Assembly (NCBI RefSeq): GCF_001730235.1
Contig: NZ_MIJF01000067.1
Span: 1-64,000, forward strand
DNA length: 64,000 bases
Direction: 5' to 3'
From: Vulcanibacillus modesticaldus
GTDB lineage: Bacteria > Bacillota > Bacilli > Tepidibacillales > Tepidibacillaceae
Positions 18,262 to 26,979 of this stretch are shown in pieces. How positions within the stretch are numbered: the stretch's first letter is position 1; each line of letters begins with the position of its first letter. The position numbers and the translations under genes are program-made. The notes under the pieces were generated by a model. The model ran no database searches. It was given only the letters and a program-made list of their open reading frames with translations, and was not told the origin of the DNA.

Positions 18262-18284
18262 AAGCGCAATTAGTTGCGCTTTTT
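18262..18284 (+). terminator. Terminator after gerW
   Basis: A perfect 8-bp stem, AAGCGCAA (18262-18269) with TTGCGCTT (18274-18281), has a TTAG tetraloop and a short T-run. Confidence 0.8.
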
Positions 18285-18310
18285 CCATTAATATCAGGTT
18301 AAGCAGATGT

Positions 18311-18338
18311 TCATACCCAAATTTAAAATGCATATATA
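18311..18338 (+). promoter_or_regulatory. Candidate sigma-E promoter of dacB-spmAB
   Basis: TCATACC (18311-18317) and CATATATA (18331-18338) with a 13-base spacer resemble the sigma-E consensus (TCATATT, CATAcAnT). In B. subtilis dacB is sigma-E dependent. Confidence 0.5.
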
Positions 18339-18365
18339 TTAACTAGACAGGTTAGGAGGACAACT

Positions 18366-19466
18366 ATGATTACATTTAAGTTTCAAAAGAAAATATTGAC
18401 ATTAATACTATTATTATTATCTTTTTCAATCATTACAGACGAAGTATATTCTCAATCAACCTTCGAACCAGAAGTTAGTGCCGAAGGTGCAGTACTAATT
18501 GATGTAGATAGTGGTCGAGTGCTCTTTGAAAAAAATCCTGATAAAAAAATGCGGATTGCCAGTCTGACTAAAATAATGACGGCGATTATTGCCATTGAAA
18601 ATGGTAACTTAAATGACTTGGTTACTACAAGCAGCAACGCACATGGGGTTGAAGGTTCTTCGATATATTTGAAGAAAGGCGAAAAGTTAACACTTGAAGA
18701 TATGTTGTATGGATTAATCCTAAGATCGGGAAATGATGCTGCTGTAGCAATTGCTGAACATATTGGAGGTTCTATCGAAGGTTTTGCATACTTAATGAAC
18801 GAGAAAGCAGCATATCTAGGAATGACTAATACTCACTTTGTTAATCCCCATGGATTAGATAATAAAGACCATTATTCTACTCCTAGAGATATGGCAATTC
18901 TTACAGCTTATGCTTTAAAAAATCCTGTATTTCGGAAGATTGTCAGTACTAAGGTTAAAATTGCTCCTTCTGAAGGAGAGTCTTGGAATAGAAGGTGGAT
19001 TAATAAAAATAAATTATTGTATAGGTATAAATGGGCTGATGGTGTAAAAACAGGATATACTAAATTGGCTAGAAGGTGCCTAGCATCTTCTGCAACAAAA
19101 GATGGTGTTCAATTAGCAAGTATTACCTTAAATGCTCCAGATGATTGGAATGATCACATTAAGTTGTTTGAATACGGTTTTAATATATATGAACATAAAA
19201 AGATAGTTAATAAAGGGGAAAAAATCGGTAAAATTCGCGTTGGAAAAAAATATTATGAGCTAATGGCAGTTGAAGATTTTTCTTATCCTATAAAAGCAGA
19301 GGAAAAAGAATTAATAACCAAAAAAGTTGCTTTGATAAAAAATATCCAAGAATTAAATATTAATGAAATTAGTTCAAATCAAATTCTTGGACGGATAAAA
19401 TTTTATTTAAATAACAAGTATATTGGCAGTATACCGATTCAATTAAAGAAAGAAAAGCAAAATTAA
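18366..19466 (+). CDS. dacB: Spore cortex D-alanyl-D-alanine carboxypeptidase DacB
   Basis: DacB (PBP5*) regulates cortex peptidoglycan cross-linking from the mother cell side. The 366 residues have a signal peptide (about 1-29) and the penicillin-binding motifs SLTK, SGN (in RSGNDAAVAIAEH) and KTG (in GVKTGYTKLARRC). The neighbours spmA and spmB, needed for core dehydration, distinguish it from DacF at 6 kb. It is the first gene of the probable dacB-spmA-spmB operon. Confidence 0.94.
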   Translation: MITFKFQKKILTLILLLLSFSIITDEVYSQSTFEPEVSAEGAVLIDVDSGRVLFEKNPDKKMRIASLTKIMTAIIAIENGNLNDLVTTSSNAHGVEGSSIYLKKGEKLTLEDMLYGLILRSGNDAAVAIAEHIGGSIEGFAYLMNEKAAYLGMTNTHFVNPHGLDNKDHYSTPRDMAILTAYALKNPVFRKIVSTKVKIAPSEGESWNRRWINKNKLLYRYKWADGVKTGYTKLARRCLASSATKDGVQLASITLNAPDDWNDHIKLFEYGFNIYEHKKIVNKGEKIGKIRVGKKYYELMAVEDFSYPIKAEEKELITKKVALIKNIQELNINEISSNQILGRIKFYLNNKYIGSIPIQLKKEKQN

Positions 19467-19509
19467 AAGTGATTAACATTTTATAAGAATCTGGAGAGGA
19501 GAATAGTTA

Positions 19510-20097
19510 TTGGTCAATTGGATTTGGTTTTTATTAATCTTATTTGGCATTATAACAGCTGGAGTTACAGGGAATATTGAAGTTGTTAATAAGGCAATTT
19601 TTGAGGGGGCTAAGTCTGGTGTAACTATTAGTTTCGGATTAATTAGCATTTTAACCCTCTGGTTAGGAATAATGAAGATTGCTGAAGAAGCGGGTATGCT
19701 AAGACAAATCGGACGTCTTCTCCGTCCTTTAGTTGGGTTTTTATTCCCAGATATTCCTAAGGATCATGTGGCAATAGGGTATATTATCTCAAATATGACT
19801 GCAAATATTTTTGGTTTAGGTAATGCAGCTACCCCAATGGGAATAAAAGCGATGAAAGAATTACAAAAATTAAATCCCCACAAAGATCGTGCAACAGCTT
19901 CAATGTCCACCCTTCTTGCTATAAATACTTCAAGTATTACTCTAGTTCCTACTATAGTGATATCAATAAGAATTACGTATAATTCTGCAAACCCTACAGA
20001 AATCGTTGGTACAACAATGATAGCTACAATATTTTCGACTGCAGCAGCTATATTATTGGACAGATGGTATCGATTTAAAAACATAAAAAATAAATAG
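19510..20097 (+). CDS. spmA: Spore maturation protein A
   Basis: SpmA is a nucleoside-recognition (Gate) domain membrane protein needed for full spore core dehydration. The 195 residues have four or so hydrophobic segments and family motifs IFEGAKSGVTISFGLI, SNMTANIFGLGNAATPMGIKAM and ASMSTLLAINTSSITLVPT. The TTG start has GGAGAGGAG upstream. It lies 43 bp after dacB. Confidence 0.93.
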   Translation: MVNWIWFLLILFGIITAGVTGNIEVVNKAIFEGAKSGVTISFGLISILTLWLGIMKIAEEAGMLRQIGRLLRPLVGFLFPDIPKDHVAIGYIISNMTANIFGLGNAATPMGIKAMKELQKLNPHKDRATASMSTLLAINTSSITLVPTIVISIRITYNSANPTEIVGTTMIATIFSTAAAILLDRWYRFKNIKNK

Positions 20098-20176
20098 CTT
20101 CACATAAATGTCATTAAACAGAAGAAATTTATTTATTTGTTAGATAGAAAAGATGTTTTATAGTTTAGGAGAGGAG

Positions 20177-20719
20177 ATGGACTTCTTGACCCAAATAATT
20201 ACAGGAATCTCATCATGGATCATTCCTGGATTAATTAGTTTGATTATTGTTGTTGCTATTTGGAAGAGAATTCCTGTCTATGAGGCTTTTGTTGAAGGGG
20301 CTAAGGATGGATTCCAAACAGCAGTTCAGATCATTCCATACTTAGTAGGAATGATGGTTGCTATCACAATCTTTAGAGAATCAGGTGCTTTACAGTTAAT
20401 AACCCAGAGTCTTAATCCTTTTTTTAATTTTTTTAATTTTCCTTCAGAAGTTTTCCCATTAGCAATTCTCCGTCCTATTAGTGGGACAGGCGCTTTGGCA
20501 TTAACTAGTAATTTAATTGCTACTTATGGACCTGACTCGTTTATTGGAAGATTAGCCTCAACGATGCAAGGAAGTACTGATACAACATTTTATATCATTA
20601 CCGTATATTTTGGGGCGATAGGTGTTAAGAAGACGGGGTATGCAATTAAAGTTGGTTTGATTGCAGATTTAGTGGGAATCATAGCTTCATTTATTGTTGT
20701 AACACTATATTTCAAATAA
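20177..20719 (+). CDS. spmB: Spore maturation protein B
   Basis: SpmB is the partner of SpmA and has the same Gate fold. The protein of about 180 residues shows YEAFVEGAKDGFQTAVQIIPYLVGM, LRPISGTGALALTSNLI and MQGSTDTTFYIITVYFGAIGVKKTGYA. The start is uncertain: ATG 20177 is close to AGGAG, while TTG 20186 has a 9-base spacing. An ATG at 20153 lacks a ribosome site. Confidence 0.92.
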   Translation: MDFLTQIITGISSWIIPGLISLIIVVAIWKRIPVYEAFVEGAKDGFQTAVQIIPYLVGMMVAITIFRESGALQLITQSLNPFFNFFNFPSEVFPLAILRPISGTGALALTSNLIATYGPDSFIGRLASTMQGSTDTTFYIITVYFGAIGVKKTGYAIKVGLIADLVGIIASFIVVTLYFK

Positions 20720-20733
20720 AATTAACGCAAAAA

Positions 20734-20762
20734 TTGCAATTAGGAATATGCACTATTATTAT
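20734..20762 (+). promoter_or_regulatory. Candidate sigma-A promoter of rluB
   Basis: TTGCAA (20734-20739) and TATTAT (20757-20762) are 17 bp apart, 48 bp before the rluB start. Confidence 0.4.
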
Positions 20763-20809
20763 ATTTATGGTACACTTGTCACAGCAGAAAGTAGAAGTAG
20801 GTGAATGAT

Positions 20810-21532
20810 GTGGAAAGGCTTCAAAAGGTTATTGCACATGCTGGTATCGCATCAAGACGTAAAGCTGAGCAACTAATTACTGATGGAAAAGTATCTGTAA
20901 ATGGAAAAATCATAAGAGAATTAGGAACAAAGGTTGATCCTAATAAAGATGATATTCGAGTAAATGGAGAGCAAATTTTTATTGATGATGAGAAGATCGT
21001 TATCTTATTTAATAAACCAGAAAGAGTAATTACGAGTATGGATGACCCCCATGGTAGAAGAAAAGTCATTGATTTTATTGATATTACAGAACGCGTTTAT
21101 CCTGTAGGAAGATTGGATTATGATACTGAAGGTTTATTATTATTGACAAATGATGGAGAACTAGCCCATCGCTTAATGCATCCTAAATATGAGATAGATA
21201 AAACATATGAAGTAACAGTTGAAGGGATTCCTAATGAGAAGGCTCTAAGTGAACTTAGGCATGGAATAAAGCTAGAAGATGGAATTACCTCTCCTGCTCA
21301 AGTAAAGTTAATAAAAAAACTTGGTAGACAAGCAAAAATTATTATTACAATACATGAAGGGAAGAAACGTCAAATAAGAAGGATGTTTGAAGCGATTAAC
21401 CATCCTGTAGTAAAGTTGAAAAGAATTAAATATGGATTTTTAACTTTAGATGGTGTTCAAAGAGGAAAATATCGGATTTTATCGAATACTGAAGTATGTA
21501 AATTAAAAGAAATTGTTAAGCTCAAATGCTAA
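20810..21532 (+). CDS. rluB: 23S rRNA pseudouridine synthase RluB
   Basis: RluB makes pseudouridine 2605 (E. coli numbering) in 23S rRNA. An N-terminal S4 domain (about 1-60) starts MERLQKVIAHAGIASRRKAE. The catalytic domain has GRLDYDTEGLLLLTNDG with the catalytic Asp, and KKRQIRRMFEAI near the end. I chose GTG 20810 because it gives the standard N terminus; a GTG at 20801 is in frame. The order spmB-rluB-res is as in Bacillus. Confidence 0.93.
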   Translation: MERLQKVIAHAGIASRRKAEQLITDGKVSVNGKIIRELGTKVDPNKDDIRVNGEQIFIDDEKIVILFNKPERVITSMDDPHGRRKVIDFIDITERVYPVGRLDYDTEGLLLLTNDGELAHRLMHPKYEIDKTYEVTVEGIPNEKALSELRHGIKLEDGITSPAQVKLIKKLGRQAKIIITIHEGKKRQIRRMFEAINHPVVKLKRIKYGFLTLDGVQRGKYRILSNTEVCKLKEIVKLKC

Positions 21533-21616
21533 TTTTTTTCTTAGTTTAATTTAAAAAATTATGCGATACTATTTATAAAATTTTGATTTAGAAATGGTAA
21601 TTGGAAGGGTGAAACA

Positions 21617-22339
21617 ATGGACTCAAGAAATAATTATCACGTATTAATAGTTGATGATGAGGGCAGAATCCGCAGACTACTGAAGATGTATTTAGAAAGG
21701 GAAGGTTTTGTCATCGATGAAGCAGGTGATGGAATATCAGCTTTAGAAAAGGCATTAGCAAATAATTACGATCTAATCCTGTTAGACATTATGTTACCAG
21801 AAATGGACGGCACCGTGGTATGTAGAAAGATCAGAGAGGTTAAGTCCACTCCTATCATAATGCTAACTGCTAAAGGTGAAGAAGTTAACAGAGTTCAGGG
21901 ATTTGAAGTTGGAGCTGATGATTATGTTGTTAAGCCTTTTAGTCCAAGGGAAGTTGTTTATCGGGTTAAGGCTATCTTAAGGAGAGCCTCAGCAACGGCA
22001 TATCTTTCAACAGAAAATACAAAGACCAATAATATTATCGTTTTTGATCAATTAGTTATAGATAATGATGCTCATCGTGTCACTATTGATGGACAAGAAG
22101 TGAGCCTTACCCCAAAAGAATATGAATTATTACATTTCTTGGCGAGTAAACCAGATAAGGTATTCAGTCGGGAAGAGTTATTAAAAAATGTATGGCATTA
22201 TGAATTTTTTGGAGATTTGAGGACCGTTGACACTCATATAAAACGACTAAGGGAAAAAATCAATAAGATCTCCCCGGATATTGCTAAAATGATATCGACT
22301 GTTTGGGGAGTTGGATATAAGTTTGAGGTGCAAAAATAG
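21617..22339 (+). CDS. resD: Response regulator ResD-like (OmpR/PhoB family)
   Basis: The 240 residues form a receiver domain (VDDE at the N terminus, phosphoacceptor Asp in LILLDIMLPEMDG, Lys in DYVVKPFSPREVV) and an OmpR winged-helix domain (LTPKEYELLHFLASKPDKVF, VWHYEFFGDLRTVDTHIKRL). It is very close to B. subtilis ResD, a regulator of anaerobic metabolism. The resABC cytochrome c maturation genes usually found between rluB and resD are absent. The stop is immediately followed by the resE start. Confidence 0.9.
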   Translation: MDSRNNYHVLIVDDEGRIRRLLKMYLEREGFVIDEAGDGISALEKALANNYDLILLDIMLPEMDGTVVCRKIREVKSTPIIMLTAKGEEVNRVQGFEVGADDYVVKPFSPREVVYRVKAILRRASATAYLSTENTKTNNIIVFDQLVIDNDAHRVTIDGQEVSLTPKEYELLHFLASKPDKVFSREELLKNVWHYEFFGDLRTVDTHIKRLREKINKISPDIAKMISTVWGVGYKFEVQK

Positions 22340-24079
22340 GTGATATTTCGTAGTATAACTCGTAGTGTAGTAGGTAAATTATGGATAACGATTATTGCTA
22401 TTGTTGCTGTATTATTCCTTTTATTAAGTACGATAGTATTTAAATATTTTGATAATCATTATTATACCCAACAGTCTAATTCTCTTTCAGCTCTAGGCGA
22501 AGAAATTTCCTTAATAATAGAAAAGAATCCAAATAGAGAAAAAGCAATAGAGATAATAGACGATATTTTACGAGCATATGAAACAAATATGGTGATAATC
22601 AAAAAGGATGCAACGGGTAAATATCCTCAAATTGAAAAATTATTTTCTCCTGAAGATATCAAACTAATATTGGAAAATCAAAAAAATGTTGTTAGGATAA
22701 GCGATGTTTCTTATAAATATTATTTAACATTTGATAAAGTAGATGATTTTCTAGCCATAGCATATCCTTTATCAGAAAATGGTAAAGACATCGGGGTAAT
22801 TATCTTGTATCAATCTCTTGAGAGGTTGTACGAGGTAACAAATAATTTGAAGAAAATTCTATTGTTATTTGTTGGGATTGCTAGTGTAATAACCACTTTT
22901 TTTTCCTTCTTTTTGTCATATAAAATCACAGCTCCGATTAGACAGATGAAAAAAGCAGCTGTACAAATGGCAAGGGGAAATTTTAAACATAAAATCAGTA
23001 TTCGTACAACAGACGAGATAGGTGAACTGGCGGATAGTTTTAACAAAATGGCAAGTCAATTGGCAGAAACCGTACAAGCATTATCTGATGAAAAGGAAAA
23101 ACTAACAAATATTTTAAAAAGTATGGCCGATGGAGTAATTACGGTCAATCGACGGGGAGATATAATAGTAACAAATCCACCTGCAGATAAATTGCTTTTA
23201 TGGGAAAAGGAACTTCCGGATTCAATCAAAGAAATGCTGGAAACCGTAATAAAACAAGAGGTAAATGTAAAGAAGGATATAAATTTACATGGAAGGATAT
23301 TATCTGTTGTAATGGCACCTTTATTCTCAGATAAGGTTGTTAATGGTGCTGTAATGCTATTGAGGGATGTAACCTATGAAAGAAAATTAAATAAGCTTCG
23401 TCAGGACTTTCTTGCCAATGTTTCTCATGAATTGAGGACACCAATTTCGATGATCCAAGGTTATAGTGAAGCAATCATCGATGATATGGTTTTATCACCA
23501 GAAGAGACAAAGGAATTAACTCATATCATTTACGAAGAATCTTTGCGAATGGGTAGATTGGTTAATGATTTATTGGATTTAGCTCGAATGGAATCGGGGA
23601 TGTATCAAATCCAATATAGTAAAACTGATATCAAACTATTAATCGATAAGATGATCAGGAAGTTTTCATCGTTAGCACAAGAGCATAAAATTGAACTGAT
23701 AAGTGATTATGATCCGAAACTACCTGAAGTATATGTTGATGGTGATCGTATTGAGCAGGTTTTAACAAACTTAGTAGATAATGCTATTAGGCACACCAAA
23801 AATGGAGGTAAAATTACTATCAGAGCCAAATTGAAGTCTTCAGATAACTTTTTATTAGAAGTTAGTGATACTGGAGAAGGAATACCTGAACAGGATATCC
23901 CCTATGTATTTGAGCGGTTTTATAAGGCTGATAAAGCTAGGACAAGGGGCAACTCTGGTACTGGACTTGGATTATCAATTGTAAAAAATATCGTTAATTC
24001 TCACGGAGGAACAATATCGGTTGATAGTAAGATTGGACAAGGTACAACATTTTCGATAATTATTCCCACAAACATATAA
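22340..24079 (+). CDS. resE: Sensor histidine kinase ResE-like
   Basis: The 579 residues have an N-terminal membrane segment (about 13-35), an extracytoplasmic domain, a second membrane segment (about 170-195) and a HAMP linker (PIRQMKKAAVQMARGNF). A PAS domain follows (about 250-345), then the HisKA motif FLANVSHELRTPISMIQGYSE and a HATPase domain (NAIRHTKNG, DTGEGIP, GTGLGLSIVK). The GTG start follows the resD stop with no gap. It is the likely kinase for ResD, sensing respiratory or redox state in Bacillus. The signal here is unknown. Confidence 0.9.
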   Translation: MIFRSITRSVVGKLWITIIAIVAVLFLLLSTIVFKYFDNHYYTQQSNSLSALGEEISLIIEKNPNREKAIEIIDDILRAYETNMVIIKKDATGKYPQIEKLFSPEDIKLILENQKNVVRISDVSYKYYLTFDKVDDFLAIAYPLSENGKDIGVIILYQSLERLYEVTNNLKKILLLFVGIASVITTFFSFFLSYKITAPIRQMKKAAVQMARGNFKHKISIRTTDEIGELADSFNKMASQLAETVQALSDEKEKLTNILKSMADGVITVNRRGDIIVTNPPADKLLLWEKELPDSIKEMLETVIKQEVNVKKDINLHGRILSVVMAPLFSDKVVNGAVMLLRDVTYERKLNKLRQDFLANVSHELRTPISMIQGYSEAIIDDMVLSPEETKELTHIIYEESLRMGRLVNDLLDLARMESGMYQIQYSKTDIKLLIDKMIRKFSSLAQEHKIELISDYDPKLPEVYVDGDRIEQVLTNLVDNAIRHTKNGGKITIRAKLKSSDNFLLEVSDTGEGIPEQDIPYVFERFYKADKARTRGNSGTGLGLSIVKNIVNSHGGTISVDSKIGQGTTFSIIIPTNI

Positions 24080-24086
24080 GAACTTG

Positions 24087-24121
24087 AGGAAACTACACGA
24101 TAAAGTAGTTTCCTTTTTTTT
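24087..24121 (+). terminator. Terminator of resDE
   Basis: A perfect 10-bp stem, AGGAAACTAC (24087-24096) with GTAGTTTCCT (24105-24114), has an 8-base loop and is followed by a long T-run. Confidence 0.92.
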
Positions 24122-24232
24122 ATCTATGATTTGCAAAAAAGCAGATCAATGACTTATTTTGGTATGAATTCAGAGAAATATGGCCAAAATGGTAAATCAA
24201 AAGAGTAGTTTAAGAAATAAATTACTAAAATA

Positions 24233-24295
24233 TTGTAAATATTTATACACTATGCTACATTTAAAAAAGGTATAGAATAATATTTATTTATACCT
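24233..24295 (+). promoter_or_regulatory. Promoter and leader hairpin of hppA
   Basis: The 345-bp gap between resE and hppA contains TTGTAA (24233-24238) and TACATT (24256-24261), 17 bp apart with an extended TGC -10. A 7-bp hairpin (AGGTATA 24268-24274 with TATACCT 24289-24295) would lie at the start of the transcript. I do not recognise a known riboswitch in the rest of the leader. Confidence 0.5.
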
Positions 24296-24330
24296 AAAGG
24301 ATATTTGCACAAAGAAATAGGAGTTAAAGC

Positions 24331-24366
24331 TTGAGGGAGTTTACAAAAATGAAGGGATTTTTCTAG
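24331..24366 (+). CDS. Possible 11-codon leader peptide upstream of hppA
   Basis: A TTG codon at 24331, 7 bases after AGGAG, opens an 11-codon frame ending in TAG at 24366 (REFTKMKGFF after the start). An internal ATG at 24349 also has a GAGGGAG-type ribosome site. It could be a regulatory upstream frame, or chance. Confidence 0.2.
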   Translation: MREFTKMKGFF

Positions 24367-24424
24367 CAGAAAGAGAAGATGGTAGAGAGAGCAAGTTAAT
24401 TACGAAAAGGAGGAAATTTAGCAA

Positions 24425-26473
24425 ATGGAAACTATGACATTAACATGGATAGCCTTTTTTGCAGGAGTAATTTCAATCGTGTCTGCAGGAATATTCTTGG
24501 CTATCGTTCTTAGAGAGAGTATGGGTACTTCACGGATGAAAGAATTGTCTGATGCAATTTTTGAGGGAGCAATGGCTTTCTTAAACAGACAATATAGAAC
24601 ATTACTACCTATAGTTGCAGTTATTACAATAGTATTGTTTTTCGTAGATCCTTCCCTTTTTGCTCACGGTGCTGAAGGAGCAGAATCTCTACCTAAAACA
24701 GCTCTACCTATCTCATTTTTAGTTGGTGCTATCTCATCAGCACTAGCTGGATATGCTGGTATGATTAGCACAACTAAGTCAAATGCTCGTACAACAAATG
24801 CTGCTAGAACAAGTCTTGGCAAAGCTTTAACTGTATCATTCCGTGGCGGTGCTGTAATGGGACTTTCCGTTGCCGGTTTAGCATTAGCTGGAGTGTCAGG
24901 GTTATTTCTTGTGTATGGAAATCCTGTGGTAATCAATAGTTTTGCTTTTGGAGCTAGTGCTGTTGCTCTATTTGCAAGGGTTGGTGGCGGAATTTATACT
25001 AAGGCTGCTGACGTTGGTGCTGACCTTGTAGGTAAGGTAGAAGCAGGTATCCCAGAAGATGACCCACGAAATCCAGCGGTTATTGCGGATAACGTTGGAG
25101 ATAATGTAGGAGATACAGCAGGAATGGGGGCAGACTTATTTGAGTCTTATGCAGCAACTAGTATCGCAGCTATGATTATCGGTAATTCAATTTTAGGTAT
25201 TGAAGGAGTTATTTTTCCATTATTGGTTGGTGCCCTTGGTATCTTTGCAGCAATAATAAGTACTTTCTTTGTAAAACTTAATGATGATGAAGGTAATCCA
25301 CAAACTGCTTTAAACATTGGTTTATGGTCAACTAATGCCATTATTGGTGTGGGTACATATTTTGTTGCAAGCTATCTTTTTGGTGATAATAGCTTAGGAA
25401 TATGGTTGGCGCTATTATTTGGATTGATCACTAATATTGCAATTGGTTACTTAACTGAGGTTTATACTTCTTATCATAAGAAGTCGGTAAAGTTGATTGC
25501 GGAAGCATCATTAACCGGTCCTGCTACTAATATCATCAAAGGTCTTGCAGTTGGCTTAAGAAGTACTGCGGCACCAATGCTTGTGATCGTATTAGCAATT
25601 GGTGGTTCGTACTATGTGGCACAAGAATTGGCAAATGGTTTTGGTATTTATGGAATAGCAATGGCGGCAATGGGAATGTTATCAGCTGCAGGAATGGTTG
25701 TTGCCATAGACTCTTTTGGACCTGTGGCAGATAATGCTGGTGGTATAGCAGAAATGGCTGAATTAGGTCCAGAAGTACGTAAAAATACTGATAAGTTGGA
25801 TGCCGTGGGTAATACAACCGCAGCAGTCGCTAAAGGATTTGCGATCGGTTCTGCGGCACTAACTGCAATGGCTCTATTCACAGCATATGCAAAATCTGCA
25901 GATTTATCAGCTATAAACTTACTAGATCCAATGGTAGTTGTAGGATTATTTATTGGTGCTACAGTACCGTTTGTTGTAGCATCCCAGGCGATGGATGCGG
26001 TAGGTAGAGCGGCTTTTGAAATGATTGAAGAAGTGAGAAGACAGTTCAGAGAAATTCCAGGTATAATGGAAGGTAAAGCTAAGCCTGATTATGCAAGATG
26101 TGTAGACATCAGTACAAAGGCTGCGATCAAGGAAATGGTGGCTCCGGGTGCATTAGCTATTGGAACTCCTATCGTAGTTGGTTTCTTACTTGGACCACTA
26201 GCTTTAGGAGCGACTTTGGCAGGAGCTACAGCATCAGGGGTACTGATTGCTATCTTCATGTCAAATGCTGGTGGTGCTTGGGATAACGCAAAGAAATATA
26301 TTGAAACTGGTGTTCATGGTGGAAAAGGTACAGATGCTCATGCAGCAGCAGTTATTGGTGATACAGTAGGAGATCCATTCAAGGATACAGCTGGTCCTGC
26401 GATGAACCCACTTATTAAGGTTATGGGTACCATTTCTTTAATAATCGCTCCAATTATCGCTGCCTTATTTTAG
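24425..26473 (+). CDS. hppA: Membrane-bound ion-pumping pyrophosphatase (K+-dependent class)
   Basis: This enzyme hydrolyses pyrophosphate and exports H+ and/or Na+, saving energy in fermentative cells. The 682 residues are almost wholly membrane segments. The substrate site motifs are [42 protein letters not shown] and, near the C terminus, [32 protein letters not shown] has Ala where K+-independent pumps carry Lys, so I infer K+ dependence. ADLFESY places the gating Glu as in Na+-PPases and K+-dependent H+-PPases. Which ion is pumped cannot be told by eye. Confidence 0.95.
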   Translation: METMTLTWIAFFAGVISIVSAGIFLAIVLRESMGTSRMKELSDAIFEGAMAFLNRQYRTLLPIVAVITIVLFFVDPSLFAHGAEGAESLPKTALPISFLVGAISSALAGYAGMISTTKSNARTTNAARTSLGKALTVSFRGGAVMGLSVAGLALAGVSGLFLVYGNPVVINSFAFGASAVALFARVGGGIYTKAADVGADLVGKVEAGIPEDDPRNPAVIADNVGDNVGDTAGMGADLFESYAATSIAAMIIGNSILGIEGVIFPLLVGALGIFAAIISTFFVKLNDDEGNPQTALNIGLWSTNAIIGVGTYFVASYLFGDNSLGIWLALLFGLITNIAIGYLTEVYTSYHKKSVKLIAEASLTGPATNIIKGLAVGLRSTAAPMLVIVLAIGGSYYVAQELANGFGIYGIAMAAMGMLSAAGMVVAIDSFGPVADNAGGIAEMAELGPEVRKNTDKLDAVGNTTAAVAKGFAIGSAALTAMALFTAYAKSADLSAINLLDPMVVVGLFIGATVPFVVASQAMDAVGRAAFEMIEEVRRQFREIPGIMEGKAKPDYARCVDISTKAAIKEMVAPGALAIGTPIVVGFLLGPLALGATLAGATASGVLIAIFMSNAGGAWDNAKKYIETGVHGGKGTDAHAAAVIGDTVGDPFKDTAGPAMNPLIKVMGTISLIIAPIIAALF

Positions 26474-26502
26474 TCTACAATAACAAAATAAAATAATACT
26501 TT

Positions 26503-26557
26503 AAAAGAGCTGACTCAGAGAGAAGGTAAAGTTTCCTTTTGATGTCAGCTCTTTTTG
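26503..26557 (+). terminator. Terminator of hppA
   Basis: A 12-bp stem (26503-26514 with 26544-26555, arms AAAAGAGCTGAC and GTCAGCTCTTTT) ends in a T-run. The loop holds a smaller AAGG/CCTT hairpin. Confidence 0.88.
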
Positions 26558-26563
26558 GTTGTT

Positions 26564-26593
26564 AAAAAAACCACCTAGAATATCTAGGTGGTT
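26564..26593 (-). terminator. Terminator of the ferredoxin gene (minus strand)
   Basis: A perfect 11-bp stem (AACCACCTAGA 26569-26579 with TCTAGGTGGTT 26583-26593) is preceded on the plus strand by an A-run, which is a U-run for the minus-strand transcript. Confidence 0.88.
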
Positions 26594-26610
26594 CTATGTA
26601 CCCGATTGAC

Positions 26611-26838
<228 letters not shown>

Positions 26839-26852
26839 TTAATAAAAGGCTA

Positions 26853-26913
26853 TAAGATAAGTTAATTATTAACTTACCTTATTTATTTTAGAGTGTCTTT
26901 ACTCATAATGCAA
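26853..26913 (-). promoter_or_regulatory. Ferredoxin promoter with palindrome at the transcription start
   Basis: On the minus strand TTGCAT (26913-26908) and TAAAAT (26890-26885) are 17 bp apart. Immediately downstream, a perfect 9+1+9 dyad (TAAGTTAAT-T-ATTAACTTA, 26858-26876) extends to 14+1+14 with one mismatch (26853-26881). It covers about +1 to +25, so it may be an operator or a leader hairpin. Confidence 0.55.
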
Positions 26914-26979
26914 GTCTATTTAAGAACTTTTGTGGATTTTTGGATTGTTTTGGTTAATTTTAAAGGTTATTGGTTCGTA

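Noticed and set aside
24301-24424. Known riboswitch class in the hppA leader
   Set aside because: I looked for fluoride, c-di-GMP, glycine and magnesium riboswitch signatures and found none.
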